Below are positions 41,218 to 50,348 of a DNA stretch of 64,000 bases, piece after piece (within the stretch, counting starts at the first letter, position 1; every line of letters begins with the position of its first letter). Made by a program: the position numbers and the translations under genes. Source of the DNA: Gaiellasilicea sp963784895 (GTDB lineage Bacteria; Actinomycetota; Thermoleophilia; Gaiellales; Gaiellaceae); contig CAWATM010000001.1 of assembly GCA_963784895.1 (NCBI GenBank), positions 186,001 to 250,000 on the forward strand, read 5' to 3'. Below the pieces are notes generated by a model. It saw only the letters and a list, made by a program, of their open reading frames with translations. It made no database searches and was not told the DNA's origin.

Positions 41218-42510
41218 GCCTGGCCGCCTCTGTCGACGACGCTGTCGAAAACGCGGACAGACTTCTCGCTATCCGCTGGCGCTCGAACCTCAGGGCGAGG
41301 TCATGGTGGTGCGGGGCTGTGATCGGGTGCTGCAGGAAAGACCGGATCGCATCTTGCATGCACCGGACGTCGGTCGGTCGGCAGAGTCGGACGCCGTCGA
41401 GCCCGGAAAGGAGATCTCGGGCGTCTCCGTCGGGCAGAGCAGCAAGAATGGGTCGTCCCGTGGCCAGGTACTCGTATGTCTTGCCGGGCACGGTGCGAGT
41501 GCGAAAGCCGTGAGGCAGGTCGTGCATCGGCAGAAAGAGTAAGTCAGCCGATCGCATGAGCTGGACTGCGTCCGCGTGACGCAGGTAGCCGTGATGGTGC
41601 ACGTATCGGGGGGTCGGCCGCTGTCTCCCCGCTGGCACCCGCGAGGTGCACTTCAATTCGGTGTGCCCCGGCCGCGTCTTCGGCCCGAAGTCTCTCGACT
41701 GCCTCCAGCAAGTACAAGTGAGATCTCGCGGAGACACCTAGTTGAGGTGTGGATCCGCCTAGGGCAGCTCGAGCGATGGGGACCCAGGGGTTGCGGCCTG
41801 GATGCGGCGGATGGCTGTAACCGGCGTACACAATCCGAAACCCATCGTCGTCGCGGCTCGGCGGCGGACCCTCGAAGTCATCGGCGTCCCAGCCATTGGG
41901 GACGACCGTCAGCCTGTGAGCCAGCTCGGGAAACCGGAGGGCGGCCACTTGTTTCGCCTCCCTCGTGTTCAGGACTATCGCCTCGGCCCGTCCGAGCGAA
42001 CTGCGCATGCGCCGTTCGTCGCGTCGACGGTGGATCGCGGTCGGATAGATTGTCCACTCGTCGAGCGCCCACGGGTCTCGTAGATCGGCAACCCAGGGAA
42101 CTCGGCGTTCACCCGCGATCTGAACGGCCGCAGCGGCCGTCTCGAAAGGCGACATGGTTGCGTACACCACGTCGCACGGCTCAGCTTGGCGTGCGACTTC
42201 CACAGCTCCCTCCGTCCACCAGCGCTGGAACGCGCTCGGGCGGTCCAGCCAGCGCCGCGCGCGTTGTTGCCACGTCCCAACCGACTGCGGCGAGGCCATG
42301 GCGAATGCGATGCACGCTGACGCTCCGTGGGATCTCGTGCTCGAGCGTGGGGTCAGGCGGCGCCCACTGGACGTGCGCTGCTTCGGGCCCGCTGACGACC
42401 GAGGCCTGCCAGCCCAGCATGGGTAGGTGTTTCAGCAGCTTGACCGTCCTCTGCACGCCCGCGCCGCCGAGCGGAGGGAAGTAGTAGGCGAGGACGAGGA
42501 CACGTCGCAT
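41214..42510 (-). CDS. Glycosyltransferase family 4 (WbuB-like), three or more frameshifts
   Basis: MRRVLVLAYYFPPLGGAGVQ at 42510 is the N-terminal Gly-rich loop of the WbuB-type GT4. A second frame carries PWVADLRDPWALDEW and LTVVPNGWDADDFEGP with donor-domain start FRIVYAGYSH. A third carries RSADLLFLPMHDLPHGF and RTVPGKTYEYLATGRPILAA (the E-x7-like motif with GKxxEYLA). The tail VFDSVVDRGGQA ends at a TGA at 41214-41216 overlapping the next gene. About 420 residues. First gene of the 36.9-42.5 kb minus operon. Confidence 0.8.
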
Positions 42511-42604
42511 CGCTAAAGCGTATGGGACTGGCGTCCGATCTCCTCTCTACGGTGCTCACCTTGAATCGTCTGTCATTCCACCGATCCGTCCTGGCCTTGT
42601 CGCC
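42511..42604. promoter_or_regulatory. Divergent intergenic region before beta-helix gene 2
   Basis: 94 bp between divergent start codons (42510 minus, 42605 plus). Presumed promoter region for both; no motif certain. Confidence 0.3.
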
Positions 42605-44329
42605 ATGACGTTGTCGGCTGTTTGCATCGCAGCGCTGGCCGCCGTGTCCTTCGCGGCCGCGAAGCCGTCGGCCAAGCGTCCGCCGGCGGGCGCCGAGCAA
42701 GCGCGCCGCGCGCCGGTGCTGTTTGTGTCGTCGTCGGGGTCGGATGGGGGGTTGTGTTCGCGGGAGGTGCCGTGTCGGAGTTGGGATCGTGCGTATGGGT
42801 TGGCGCGGCCGGGGTCGGTGGTTGAGGTTGCGGGGGGTCGGTATCCGGGGCAGGTGTTGCGGAGTCGGGCGGGGTTGAAGGATTTGAGTCCTGGGTGTGC
42901 GCCGGGGAGTACGTCGAATTGTGTGGTGTTTCGTCCGGCGGTGGGTGAGGTGGTGACGTTGGATGGTCAGTTGGAGGTGCGTGGGTCGAGTGTGTGGGTG
43001 CAGGGGTCGGTGTTGTCGGGGGGGAGGTTGCCGAGTCGGGAGCGTTCATTCAATTTGCGGGTGAATGGGTATGTTGATACTGAGGCGAATAGTGTTGCGG
43101 ATCATCCTGATCATGTGATTTTTGAGGGGATTGATGCGGTCAGTTTTGGTGCGTTTAACGTTGACACGGTGACGTTCAAGGATATGGATGTGGGGCCGGC
43201 GACGGTGACGTCGGGTTGTGTGATCAAGCAGGGGAATGGGTTCGAGAACAAGATCGGTTGGGGTGGTGGGGTCACGTATGTGCCGCGGCAGGTGACGTTG
43301 GATGGGTTGATGATCCATAACCAGAATGGTGATGCGGGTCGGATCGCTTCGGATTGCCATTTCGGCGGTTTGTTCTTGGTGACTGTGGATGGGTTGACGA
43401 TCCGGAACAGCGTTTTTTCGCAGAACGTGGTTTATAACATTCAGGTGCAGAATTTTGGGAATTCGCCTGCTCCGACGAATGTGACGTTGGAGAACAACTG
43501 GTTTGGTTGCTCGGTCGAGTGGCTCTACAGGTCGGAGACGACCTGCGCCGGCCAGGCCGACGTCCAGTTCAATGCGGCCTCCCGCTTTCGGAACTGGTTG
43601 ATCCGCTACAACAGCTTCGCCGGCGGGCTGGGCCAGTACGTCCCCGGCGCCAGCTACGAGAACATCCGTGTCCTCGGCAACGCGGGCGCCCGCCCAAGCA
43701 ATTGCTATAGCGGCTGGACGTTCAGCTACAACGCCTGGGCCGGCGGCAGCTGCAGCAACACCGACCGCAACACCCGCAGCCCCCTATTTCGTTCGACCCG
43801 TCCCGGCGCGGAAGACTTCCGCCTGCTTCCAGGCTCGCGGGCGATGAGTCTCGTGAATCCCGCATCCCCCGAGTTGAGACTCCGCGTCGACAGCGCGGGG
43901 CGGCGCCGTCCGAATGCGTTTCCGCGAGACGCGGGAGCGCTCGAACGGGACACCGCTCTAGTCCGACTGGGCGTAAGCATCGGCTCGGCGAGAATTGGGA
44001 TGCGACGGGATGCGGTCGTTGAGCTCTACGGATCGCCAAGGGCAAGCCGGGCGGTAAGGCTTGGCGGTCGTTCCACCACCGTCGGCCGACGCGACACGTT
44101 CCGCGTCCCTGGCGGTTCTCTTAATGCGATTAGCCTTGCTGGCCGAGTGGTGGGGCTCTCCACGCAGAGTCGCTTTTACACCACCGCCGCTGGTCGCGGC
44201 GTCGGAAGCCGCATCGGTAGGCCCTCACGTGGCGGCGGCGACTGTATGAACTCGCTTCGTCGCCGGGTCGGCAACGTTGCAGTCACGTTCACCGTCGTGC
44301 GGGGCGGACCGTATCTGCGATCGCGATGA
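42605..44329 (+). CDS. Secreted right-handed beta-helix protein with extra C-terminal domain
   Basis: 574 residues, intact frame. MTLSAVCIAALAAVSFAAAK is a signal peptide. Residues ~38-390 form the beta-helix core shared with the gene at 27.4-29.7 kb. The C-terminal ~150 residues (VSIGSARIGMRRDAVVELYG, GLSTQSRFYTTAAGRGVGS) contain the 'I.lGmt...V...lG.P' pattern seen in SmpA/OmlA-like and other small secreted domains. Likely extracellular, possibly a polysaccharide lyase or binding module; no catalytic residues can be assigned. Codons 38-290 almost lack C at synonymous sites; normal usage resumes near 43490. Confidence 0.8.
   Translation: MTLSAVCIAALAAVSFAAAKPSAKRPPAGAEQARRAPVLFVSSSGSDGGLCSREVPCRSWDRAYGLARPGSVVEVAGGRYPGQVLRSRAGLKDLSPGCAPGSTSNCVVFRPAVGEVVTLDGQLEVRGSSVWVQGSVLSGGRLPSRERSFNLRVNGYVDTEANSVADHPDHVIFEGIDAVSFGAFNVDTVTFKDMDVGPATVTSGCVIKQGNGFENKIGWGGGVTYVPRQVTLDGLMIHNQNGDAGRIASDCHFGGLFLVTVDGLTIRNSVFSQNVVYNIQVQNFGNSPAPTNVTLENNWFGCSVEWLYRSETTCAGQADVQFNAASRFRNWLIRYNSFAGGLGQYVPGASYENIRVLGNAGARPSNCYSGWTFSYNAWAGGSCSNTDRNTRSPLFRSTRPGAEDFRLLPGSRAMSLVNPASPELRLRVDSAGRRRPNAFPRDAGALERDTALVRLGVSIGSARIGMRRDAVVELYGSPRASRAVRLGGRSTTVGRRDTFRVPGGSLNAISLAGRVVGLSTQSRFYTTAAGRGVGSRIGRPSRGGGDCMNSLRRRVGNVAVTFTVVRGGPYLRSR
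42716..43772 (+). repeat. Inverted repeat copy 2 (beta-helix core), partner of 27587-28643
   Basis: Same 1,057-bp unit as 28643-27587 read on the opposite strand. Starts at the GTG of VLFVSSSGSDGG and ends after CSNTDRN; coding sequence diverges abruptly beyond both ends. The pair encloses ~14 kb (28644-42715). Confidence 0.93.
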
Positions 44330-44341
44330 TTCGCAGCGATC

Positions 44342-45002
44342 TCAGCCGCGGCTGCGCCTAGAGCGGTCAGACATCCGCTTGACTGCGAGGAGATGGAACG
44401 CGGCCTCGGCCCGCCGCCAAACGAAGGGCTGGCTCGCGGTCGAGATGAGACTGCCCAATCGGGCCGGGGCGTAGACGAATCTGCCCGCGCTCGCCGCGAA
44501 GCGCCTTCAATCCGTTGAGGCCGCGCACGTCATAACCTCGCTTTCGGAACTCTGCTGCCGTCCAGCCCGACCGGTGAACCTGGTGCGGGTTACCCCACGT
44601 CTCGCCTTGCTCGAGGAATCCGTTCGGAGTGAGCACTACGACGCGTTGTGAGGCGACCTGCTCCATCTGCGCGAGCAGATCGGCCGCTCCATCGCGAGGC
44701 AAGTGCTCCAATACGTCGCACGCCAGCACTACGTCGAAGGTTGCGGCACCGAACGTGCCGGCGATCTTGAGAGCATTCATCTGGACGTAGGCGTCGTGAA
44801 TGCCCTTCCTCCTGCTCTCTTCGATCCAGGGGGCGTGCATGTCGATGCCGGTCGCGTGCGGAACTGGTCGCTGGAACCGGCCGATGGGAGAGTTGTTCCC
44901 GCACCCGACATCCAACACCCGAGCAGCGTCGCCCACGGCGTACTCGATCGCGCTGACGTAATCGAGCGCCCCGATAGCCATCAAGAGGCGCCCGCCGCTC
45001 AT
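44342..45002 (-). CDS. Class I SAM-dependent methyltransferase, one frameshift near 44483
   Basis: ATG 45002 overlaps the stop of the GT2 upstream. ARVLDVGCGNNSPIGRFQ is motif I and ATGIDMHAPWIEESR motif II; FDVVLACDVLEHLPRDGA and VVVLTPNGFLEQGE are conserved. The main frame ends at 44367 with an atypical tail. Skipping G44483 (coding-strand GGG+C) gives RFVYAPARLGSLISTASQPF to a TGA at 44342-44344. The extra base is the synonymous Gly alternative. Substrate unknown. Confidence 0.82.
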
Positions 45003-45939
45003 GCCCGTGGGGCTTGGGGCAGAGGACCGGGATTCCCCCAGAGTGCCTTGACGAAGTCACGGAGCCCTAGCGACTGCGAGGGTCTCACGAGGCGGAGCAC
45101 CAGCGCCTGCGTCAACATCAAGATCCTAAACAGCAATACCTTCGCAGGCGCCTCCGTGAGTGTCAGGTAGCTGGTGAGCGCGGCGATGTGATGCAGCCTG
45201 AGGCCGCTGCCCAATTGCCTGGTCGAAGCCCCGTGCACGTGGAATACCTCGGACTCCGGCGTGACCCACAGCGCGTGGCCGTCGTGGGCGAGCCGGTGAG
45301 GCGAGCTCGACGTCGTTGAAGTAGATCGGGAAGCGCTCGTCGAGGAGGTAATCGGGCGGCAAGACCTCGCGGCGAAGAGGAGGACGCTTGCCGAGGGCTG
45401 CTCGACGGGCCGCGGCCGCGAAAAGTCGTCGTCGATCATCCGGTAGCCGCCGCTCGCTCGCCGAGAATCCGGGCAGTCGCCGGAAGCGGCGTTCGAAGAG
45501 GCCAGGAACATGCGGAACGTCGGCAGGCGGTAGTGGTGCTGTTGCGGCGAACCGTCGGGATTGAGATAGAGCGGCCCGACGCCGGCCACGTCCGGGCGAT
45601 CATCCAGAAACGCCACGAGTGCACCGAGCGCACCCGGCTTGAACTCGATGTCCGAGTTCAGCAGCAGCACGAGCCTTCCGGAGGCCGGGCGTACGCCTGG
45701 TTCACCGCGGCCGCGTAACCAACGTTCTGCCGATTCTGGATGAGCTGATGTCGTCGCGACTCTCGAGCAGCTCGAGCGAGCCGTCGTCGCGACGCCGTTG
45801 TCGACCACGATGGTCTCGTAGGACAGCTCGTCGCCGACACTTGCCGGAAGCGTTCCAAGACACGCCTCCAGTCAGGTCACGCGTGTTCCAGCTCACGATC
45901 AGGATCGAGACAGTCGGGAGTTCGCTCCGGAGGCTGCAT
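44999..45939 (-). CDS. Glycosyltransferase family 2, several frameshifts
   Basis: ATG 45939 then, across frames, LPTVSILIVSWNTRDLLEAC, YETIVVDNG, LIQNRQNVGYAAAVNQAYA and LVLLLNSDIEFKPGALGALV (NSD variant of DxD). Then GVGPLYLNPDGSPQQHHYRL, SASVLLF with acceptor region, LPPDYLLDERFPIYFNDVEL (ND catalytic motif) and AHDGHALWVTPESEVFHVHG. The C-terminal tail ends at a TGA at 44999. This is the WcaA/GT2_RfbF-like rhamnosyltransferase pattern. Diverges from the GT4 at 46.0 kb. Confidence 0.8.
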
Positions 45940-46019
45940 AGGAGAGTGGCAGACGGCTAGATTCGCGTCGCTCGCCTGCGTCGCCACTGTAGGGTCTCTG
46001 CCCGTTCAGGGCAATCTCA

Positions 46020-47269
46020 ATGACGAGCGTATCCCGCCTGCCCGCGTCCTCATCGTGGTCGAGAACTTATCGGTGCCCACGGACCGGCGCGTGTGGAAGG
46101 AGGCGCTGGCGCTCACTCGTCTGGGCTACGCCGTCACGGTCGATCTGCCCGATCGGGATCGACGCGAGATCGGGCACCCCACGAGCAGCCTCGAGGGAGT
46201 CGACATCCATCGCTATCCGCACCGCGAGGCGGGCGGCCGGCCCCGCTGGGTACGCCGTCGAGTTCGGCTGGGCGCTGTGGAGCATCCGGCGGCTCGCGCG
46301 CCGGCTCGCGCGACAGCGGCCGTTCGACGTCGTCCAGCTCTGCAACCCACCGGACATCCTCATTCCTCGCCGTCGGCGTCGTTGCGACGTCGGGCGCCCG
46401 CATCATCTTCGACCACCATGACCTCGTCCCCGAGCTCTACGAAGCGCGCTTCGGTCGGGCCGGGCGGTCTGCTCTACCGCCTCGCCGCGCTCGCGGAGCG
46501 ACGAGCGCTGCTGCTCGCGCCGACGTGGTGATCTCGCCCAACGGGACCTACCGGCGGATTGCAGTCCGGCGAGGCGGCAAAGTCCCCGGAAGACGTCTTC
46601 GTCGTGCGGATGGCGCCTGACCCGAGCCGTTTCCGGCCGAGCGCACCCGACGAGGCCCTCAAGCGGGGAAAGCAGTACTTGATCGGCTACGCAGGAACGA
46701 TCGGGCCTCAGGACGGCGTCGATCATGCGCTCCGGGCGCTGCGGCTGCTCGCCGATCGGCGTGACGACTGGCATGCGATCTTCGCCGGCAGCGGCGACGC
46801 GGCAGAAGAGCGATGCGTGCACTCGCGACCGATCTTGGTCTCGACGGCCGTACGTCGAGTTCGTCGGCTTCGTCGAGGAGGAGGAGCTGATCCGTCTGCT
46901 CAGCTCGGCCGACGTGTGCCTCGCTCCTGAGCCGAAGAACGCGCTCAATGACGCCTCGACGATGATCAAGGTCGTCGAGTACATGGGGATGGGACGGCCA
47001 TCGTGGCGTACGACCTGACAGAGACGCGCTTTTCGGCCGCGGACCGCGGCGCTCTACGCGACGCCGAACGACGAGGCCGTTCATTCGCGGCGTGCATCGA
47101 GCTGTTGCTCGACGACCCGGCCTCCGCGCAGGCATGGCCAGGGCCGGCCGGCAGCGCATCACCCACGAGCTGTCCTGGGAGGCCTCGGTGGGAGTCGCTT
47201 GCGGCGGCATACTCGCGTGCGCTCGAGAAGACGACCGGGCGCGGACGGCGCGCATCCCGCCCCTCTTGA
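46020..47269 (+). CDS. Glycosyltransferase family 4, many indels
   Basis: ATG 46020; after a dropped Ala wobble base it reads VLIVVENLSVPTDRRVWKEA, then ICPIG, YAVEFGWALWSIRRLARRLA, FDVVQLCNPPDILFLAVGVV, IIFDHHDLVPELYEARFG, VISPNGTYRRIAV, FVVRMAPDPSRFRP, QYLIGYAGTIGPQDGVDHAL, FVGFVEEEELIRLLSSADVC and LNDASTMIKVVEYMGMGRPI. The last contains the E-rich donor motif. About 400 residues ending at a TGA at 47267-47269 that overlaps the next ATG (TGATG). Resembles WecA-following GT4s of the TuaC/PimA type. Confidence 0.8.
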
Positions 47270-48007
47270 TGCGAATCCACTGTCTCGTCACCGGCCACGT
47301 CCTCGCGAAGGCGGGTGTTCGAGGCGCTCGCAGGTACGTGCTCGACGAATGGCGCGACGAGGCGCTGCCCATCAATGCCTTCCTGATCGAGCATCCCAGC
47401 GGCCTGTGCCTGTTCGACACTGGTCAAACGGCGCGGGCGGCCGATCCGCGCTGGTTTCCTCGCTGGCATCCGTTCTTTCGCCTCTCGCGCTTCGAGCTTG
47501 TGCCGGAGGACGAAGCGGCCGCGCAGCTCCGTGCGCGAGGGATCGACCCGAGTGAGATTCGTCGCGTCGTGCTCTCGCATCTGCACACAGATCACGTTGG
47601 CGGCCTCGACCAGTTTGGGGGCGCCGAGGTCTTCGTCTCGCGGCTCGAATGGGACAAGGCGGTCGGCATGCGGGGCCGAATCCGCGCCTACCTTCCCCAG
47701 TATTGGCCACCCGACGTCGAGCCGACGCTCGTCGACTTCGAAGGGCCCGCGGACGGCCCCTTTTCCTCGTCGTTCGACATAGCCGGGGACGGACGGTTGT
47801 TGTTCGTCCCGACGCCCGGCCACACTCCTGGCCACGCCGCCCTCCTCGTGCGGGACGATGAGCGGGCGTGGCTCCTGATCGGCGATTTGGCTCATACCGC
47901 CGCTGAGCTCGACGATGTTGCGCCCGCTATCGCTGACCTGGTGTCGGGACGAGGGAGTGACCGTCCTGGCGGCGCACGACTCGACGGCAGGATCCCTCGC
48001 GGGCTGA
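47269..48007 (+). CDS. Metallo-beta-lactamase-fold hydrolase (AHL-lactonase-like), frameshift at 47944
   Basis: ATG 47269 is coupled to the preceding GT4. LSHLHTDHVGGLDQFG is the HxHxDH zinc motif, PTPGHTPGHAALLV supplies the next His, and LLIGDLAHTAA the bridging Asp. The layout (ALPINAFLIEHPSGLCLFDT) matches AttM/AiiA-like quorum-quenching lactonases and related esterases. Removing T47944 (GTG+T) converts the tail into RDEGVTVLAAHDSTAGSLAG with TGA at 48005, adding the last expected His/Asp. In this context it might hydrolyse an acyl ester or thioester on the glycan; that is inference. Confidence 0.8.
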
Positions 48008-48038
48008 CGCCTGGTTCGGATCGACCGCGCGAACGGCC

Positions 48039-49010
48039 CTAAAAGCGATTAGTCGCCTGTTCGAAAAACGTCCACGGCGTCTGCTCTCCCCAGGTCGCGA
48101 AGAGCTTCCAGTCGTTGATCAGCCAGGGGCTCCAGCTATCCGGATGTCGTCTGATGTACTCCTCGAGTCGTGCCGCGCACTCCTGAATCGCCTCCTGCGG
48201 ATCATCGGCGACGGCCAGCGGTGGGCCAATCTCAACACGCTGCGGGATCCAGTCGTCGTCCCGGTGAACGTAGTAGTCGAGGAGAGGTGCCCCGGTTGCT
48301 TTGGCGAGCAGCGCCGGGCCGAGAGGGAACCGCGCAGGTCCGCCGAGGAAGTCCACTTCGACGTTCTCGGCCGAGAAGGAGAGATCCATCAGGATGAGGA
48401 CGACCTCGTTTCGCCGGAGCGCGTTCGCCCCCTGAACGGCAACGCCGAAGCTTTCTGGCCGCGTCCACAGGAATCGGCAGTCGAACCTTTCGATGAGCAT
48501 CCGATCGAAGCGGTCACCGAACCACCGTCGGACGGGGTGCTGCATCGAACTCAGCTGCAGTCGCACAGGGTTCGGCTTGTATCCGAGAAGGCCGAGCGCG
48601 GCGAAGAATGAGAAGTTGCCGCGCACGTGCCCGGAGTACAGGATCGCGCCTTTTCCCTCCCGCAACGCCTCCGAGAGATTCTCGAGACCCCGGACCTCGA
48701 CGAGGTTCAGAAGATTCGCCTTTGGACGGAATCGGCAGAGTGCGCCGTCCAGGAACTCCGATGCCTCGAGCTCGAACGATCGTTCGAGAACGGAATTGGC
48801 TTCGACCTCGGTGAGCTGCAGGCGCGTGCTGAGGTTCTCCAACTGCGGTTGGAGCCCCCGCCGCTTCGCCCTGTACTTCGATCGCCCGAGCCGCCGCGCC
48901 ATTGCGTAGGCCACTCGCCGAGGTAGGAGCGAGATGAAGAAGAGAACGAGTCGGTACAAGACCGTCTCGAGGATGGTCACGCGCCAGCCGTGGAAACCCG
49001 TTTTGGTCAT
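48039..49010 (-). CDS. LpxL/HtrB-like lysophospholipid or glycolipid acyltransferase
   Basis: 323 residues. VLYRLVLFFISLLPRRVAYA is the N-terminal membrane anchor; GKGAILYSGHVRGNFSFFAA corresponds to the HX4(D/E) active-site region; VVLILMDLSFSAENVEVDFL and FPLGPALLAKATGAPLL are further family blocks. The acidic residue expected four positions after His is not evident (HVRGNF), so catalysis may differ or be lost. In actinobacteria such proteins acylate phosphatidylinositol mannosides or related glycolipids. Minus strand, divergent from the dehydrogenase cassette. Confidence 0.78.
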   Translation of the reverse strand: MTKTGFHGWRVTILETVLYRLVLFFISLLPRRVAYAMARRLGRSKYRAKRRGLQPQLENLSTRLQLTEVEANSVLERSFELEASEFLDGALCRFRPKANLLNLVEVRGLENLSEALREGKGAILYSGHVRGNFSFFAALGLLGYKPNPVRLQLSSMQHPVRRWFGDRFDRMLIERFDCRFLWTRPESFGVAVQGANALRRNEVVLILMDLSFSAENVEVDFLGGPARFPLGPALLAKATGAPLLDYYVHRDDDWIPQRVEIGPPLAVADDPQEAIQECAARLEEYIRRHPDSWSPWLINDWKLFATWGEQTPWTFFEQATNRF

Positions 49011-49205
49011 CGCCGCATCACCGACTCACCCTGCCTGCGATCGATGCCGGTGCGCACTGAACGGAAGGTTGGACCCACGGGGGGCGAGTTGACTCACAAT
49101 GGATCAGCAATGAGTGTGCGTGCGACGCCCATGTCTCGAAGTCATTCGACATCGTCTGGTTCCAGGACAGGCACGCCGTGGGCGGGACATAGCTGACGTC
49201 GGCTA
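49011..49205. promoter_or_regulatory. Divergent intergenic region before the dehydrogenase/ligase/carrier cassette
   Basis: 195 bp between acyltransferase (minus, ATG 49010) and dehydrogenase (plus, GTG 49206). Likely holds the promoter of the three-gene cassette. I found no clear repeat or riboswitch fold. Confidence 0.35.
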
Positions 49206-50348
49206 GTGGACTTCGCTTGGGATCAGGACGCAACCGCGCTGAAGCGGGCTGCAGAGGAGTTCGGGGCATCGCTCAACGAGGGTCTGGCCGATCGCGATCT
49301 GACAGCGACATTCGACGACGAGCTCTGGAGAAGGTGCGCCGCGTTCGGCGCCCTCGGACTACCGATCCCGGAGAGATTCGGAGGATCTGAACAGAGCCTT
49401 CCGGCGGTCGTGTACGCCCTGGAGGGACTCGGCTACGGCTGCCGCGACAACGGGCTGCTCTTCGGCCTGATGGCCCAGCTCTGGAGCGTCCAGATGCCGG
49501 TCCTGCTGTTCGGTACCGACGACCAGAAGGAGCGTTACCTCGGTTCTCTCGTAGCGGGGACGCTCATCGGTGCCCATGCGGTCACCGAGGCCGACGCCGG
49601 CTCGGACGTCTTTGCCATGCAGACCCGCGCCCGCGCCGAAGGCGAGGAATATGTCCTCGATGGCGCGAAGTCTTTCGTTACGAGCGCGCCAGTCGCGGGC
49701 CTTTTCCTGGTGGTTGCGAGAACAGAGGAGGGCGAAGGCACGGCCGGGTTGACGGCGTTCCTCGTCGATCGGGATACCGAGGGTCTTCAGGTGACGCAGG
49801 CATACGACAAGATGGGTCTGCGCACGTCGACGATGGGGGAGGTCGCATTCTCCGGTTGTCGCGTGAGTCGCGACCAGGTGCTCGGCACTGTGGGAACCGG
49901 CGCAACCGTATTTGGGACGGCGATGGAGTGGGAGCGCGCATTCATCCTCGCGCCCGCTCTCGGCACGATGCGACGCCAGCTCGAGCAATGCCTGCATTAC
50001 GCTCGCAATCGTCGGCAGTTCGGAACGGCGATCGGGAAGCGAGAGGCGGTAGCGGAGAAGCTCGTCCAGATGCAGATGCGGCTCGAGACCTCGCAACTCG
50101 TGATGTACCGAGCGGCTTGGAAGAAGGACCAGGGGCACCGTCTGACGTATGAGCCGTCGCAAGTAAAGCTCCTTATCAGCGAAGGTTGGGTGCAGACCTC
50201 GCTCGACGCCATTCAGATTCACGGCGCGGCCGGATACATGCGTGAAGTGGGAGTCGAGCGGGATCTGCGTGACGCGCTGGCAAGCCGAATCTACTCCGGC
50301 ACCTCCGAAATCCAGCGCAGTATCCTCGCCAAGTTTCTTGGCCTATGA
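49206..50348 (+). CDS. Acyl-CoA-dehydrogenase-family flavoprotein (carrier-bound acyl oxidation)
   Basis: 380 residues from a GTG (VDFAWDQDATALKRA). AHAVTEADAGSDVFAMQT is the FAD/substrate-binding signature; TVFGTAMEWERAFILAPALG and CLHYARNRRQFGTAIGKREA follow. The C-terminal IYSGTSEIQRSILAKFLGL has Ser where medium-chain enzymes have the catalytic Glu (YEGT). A candidate catalytic Glu lies in MEWERAF, the position used by isovaleryl-CoA dehydrogenase. Stop overlaps the next ATG (ATGA). Together with the adenylation enzyme and carrier protein it resembles prolyl-carrier dehydrogenases (PltE/CloN3/RedW). Substrate is inferred. Confidence 0.85.
   Translation: MDFAWDQDATALKRAAEEFGASLNEGLADRDLTATFDDELWRRCAAFGALGLPIPERFGGSEQSLPAVVYALEGLGYGCRDNGLLFGLMAQLWSVQMPVLLFGTDDQKERYLGSLVAGTLIGAHAVTEADAGSDVFAMQTRARAEGEEYVLDGAKSFVTSAPVAGLFLVVARTEEGEGTAGLTAFLVDRDTEGLQVTQAYDKMGLRTSTMGEVAFSGCRVSRDQVLGTVGTGATVFGTAMEWERAFILAPALGTMRRQLEQCLHYARNRRQFGTAIGKREAVAEKLVQMQMRLETSQLVMYRAAWKKDQGHRLTYEPSQVKLLISEGWVQTSLDAIQIHGAAGYMREVGVERDLRDALASRIYSGTSEIQRSILAKFLGL

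Noticed and set aside
27587..43772. Inverted repeats as copies of an insertion sequence
   Set aside because: The shared unit encodes a secreted beta-helix domain, not a transposase, and has no terminal inverted repeats or target duplications that I can see.
47269..48007. Definite AHL lactonase (quorum quenching)
   Set aside because: The fold and zinc motif fit, but the genetic context is glycan synthesis and no substrate-specific residues can be judged, so only the fold is claimed.
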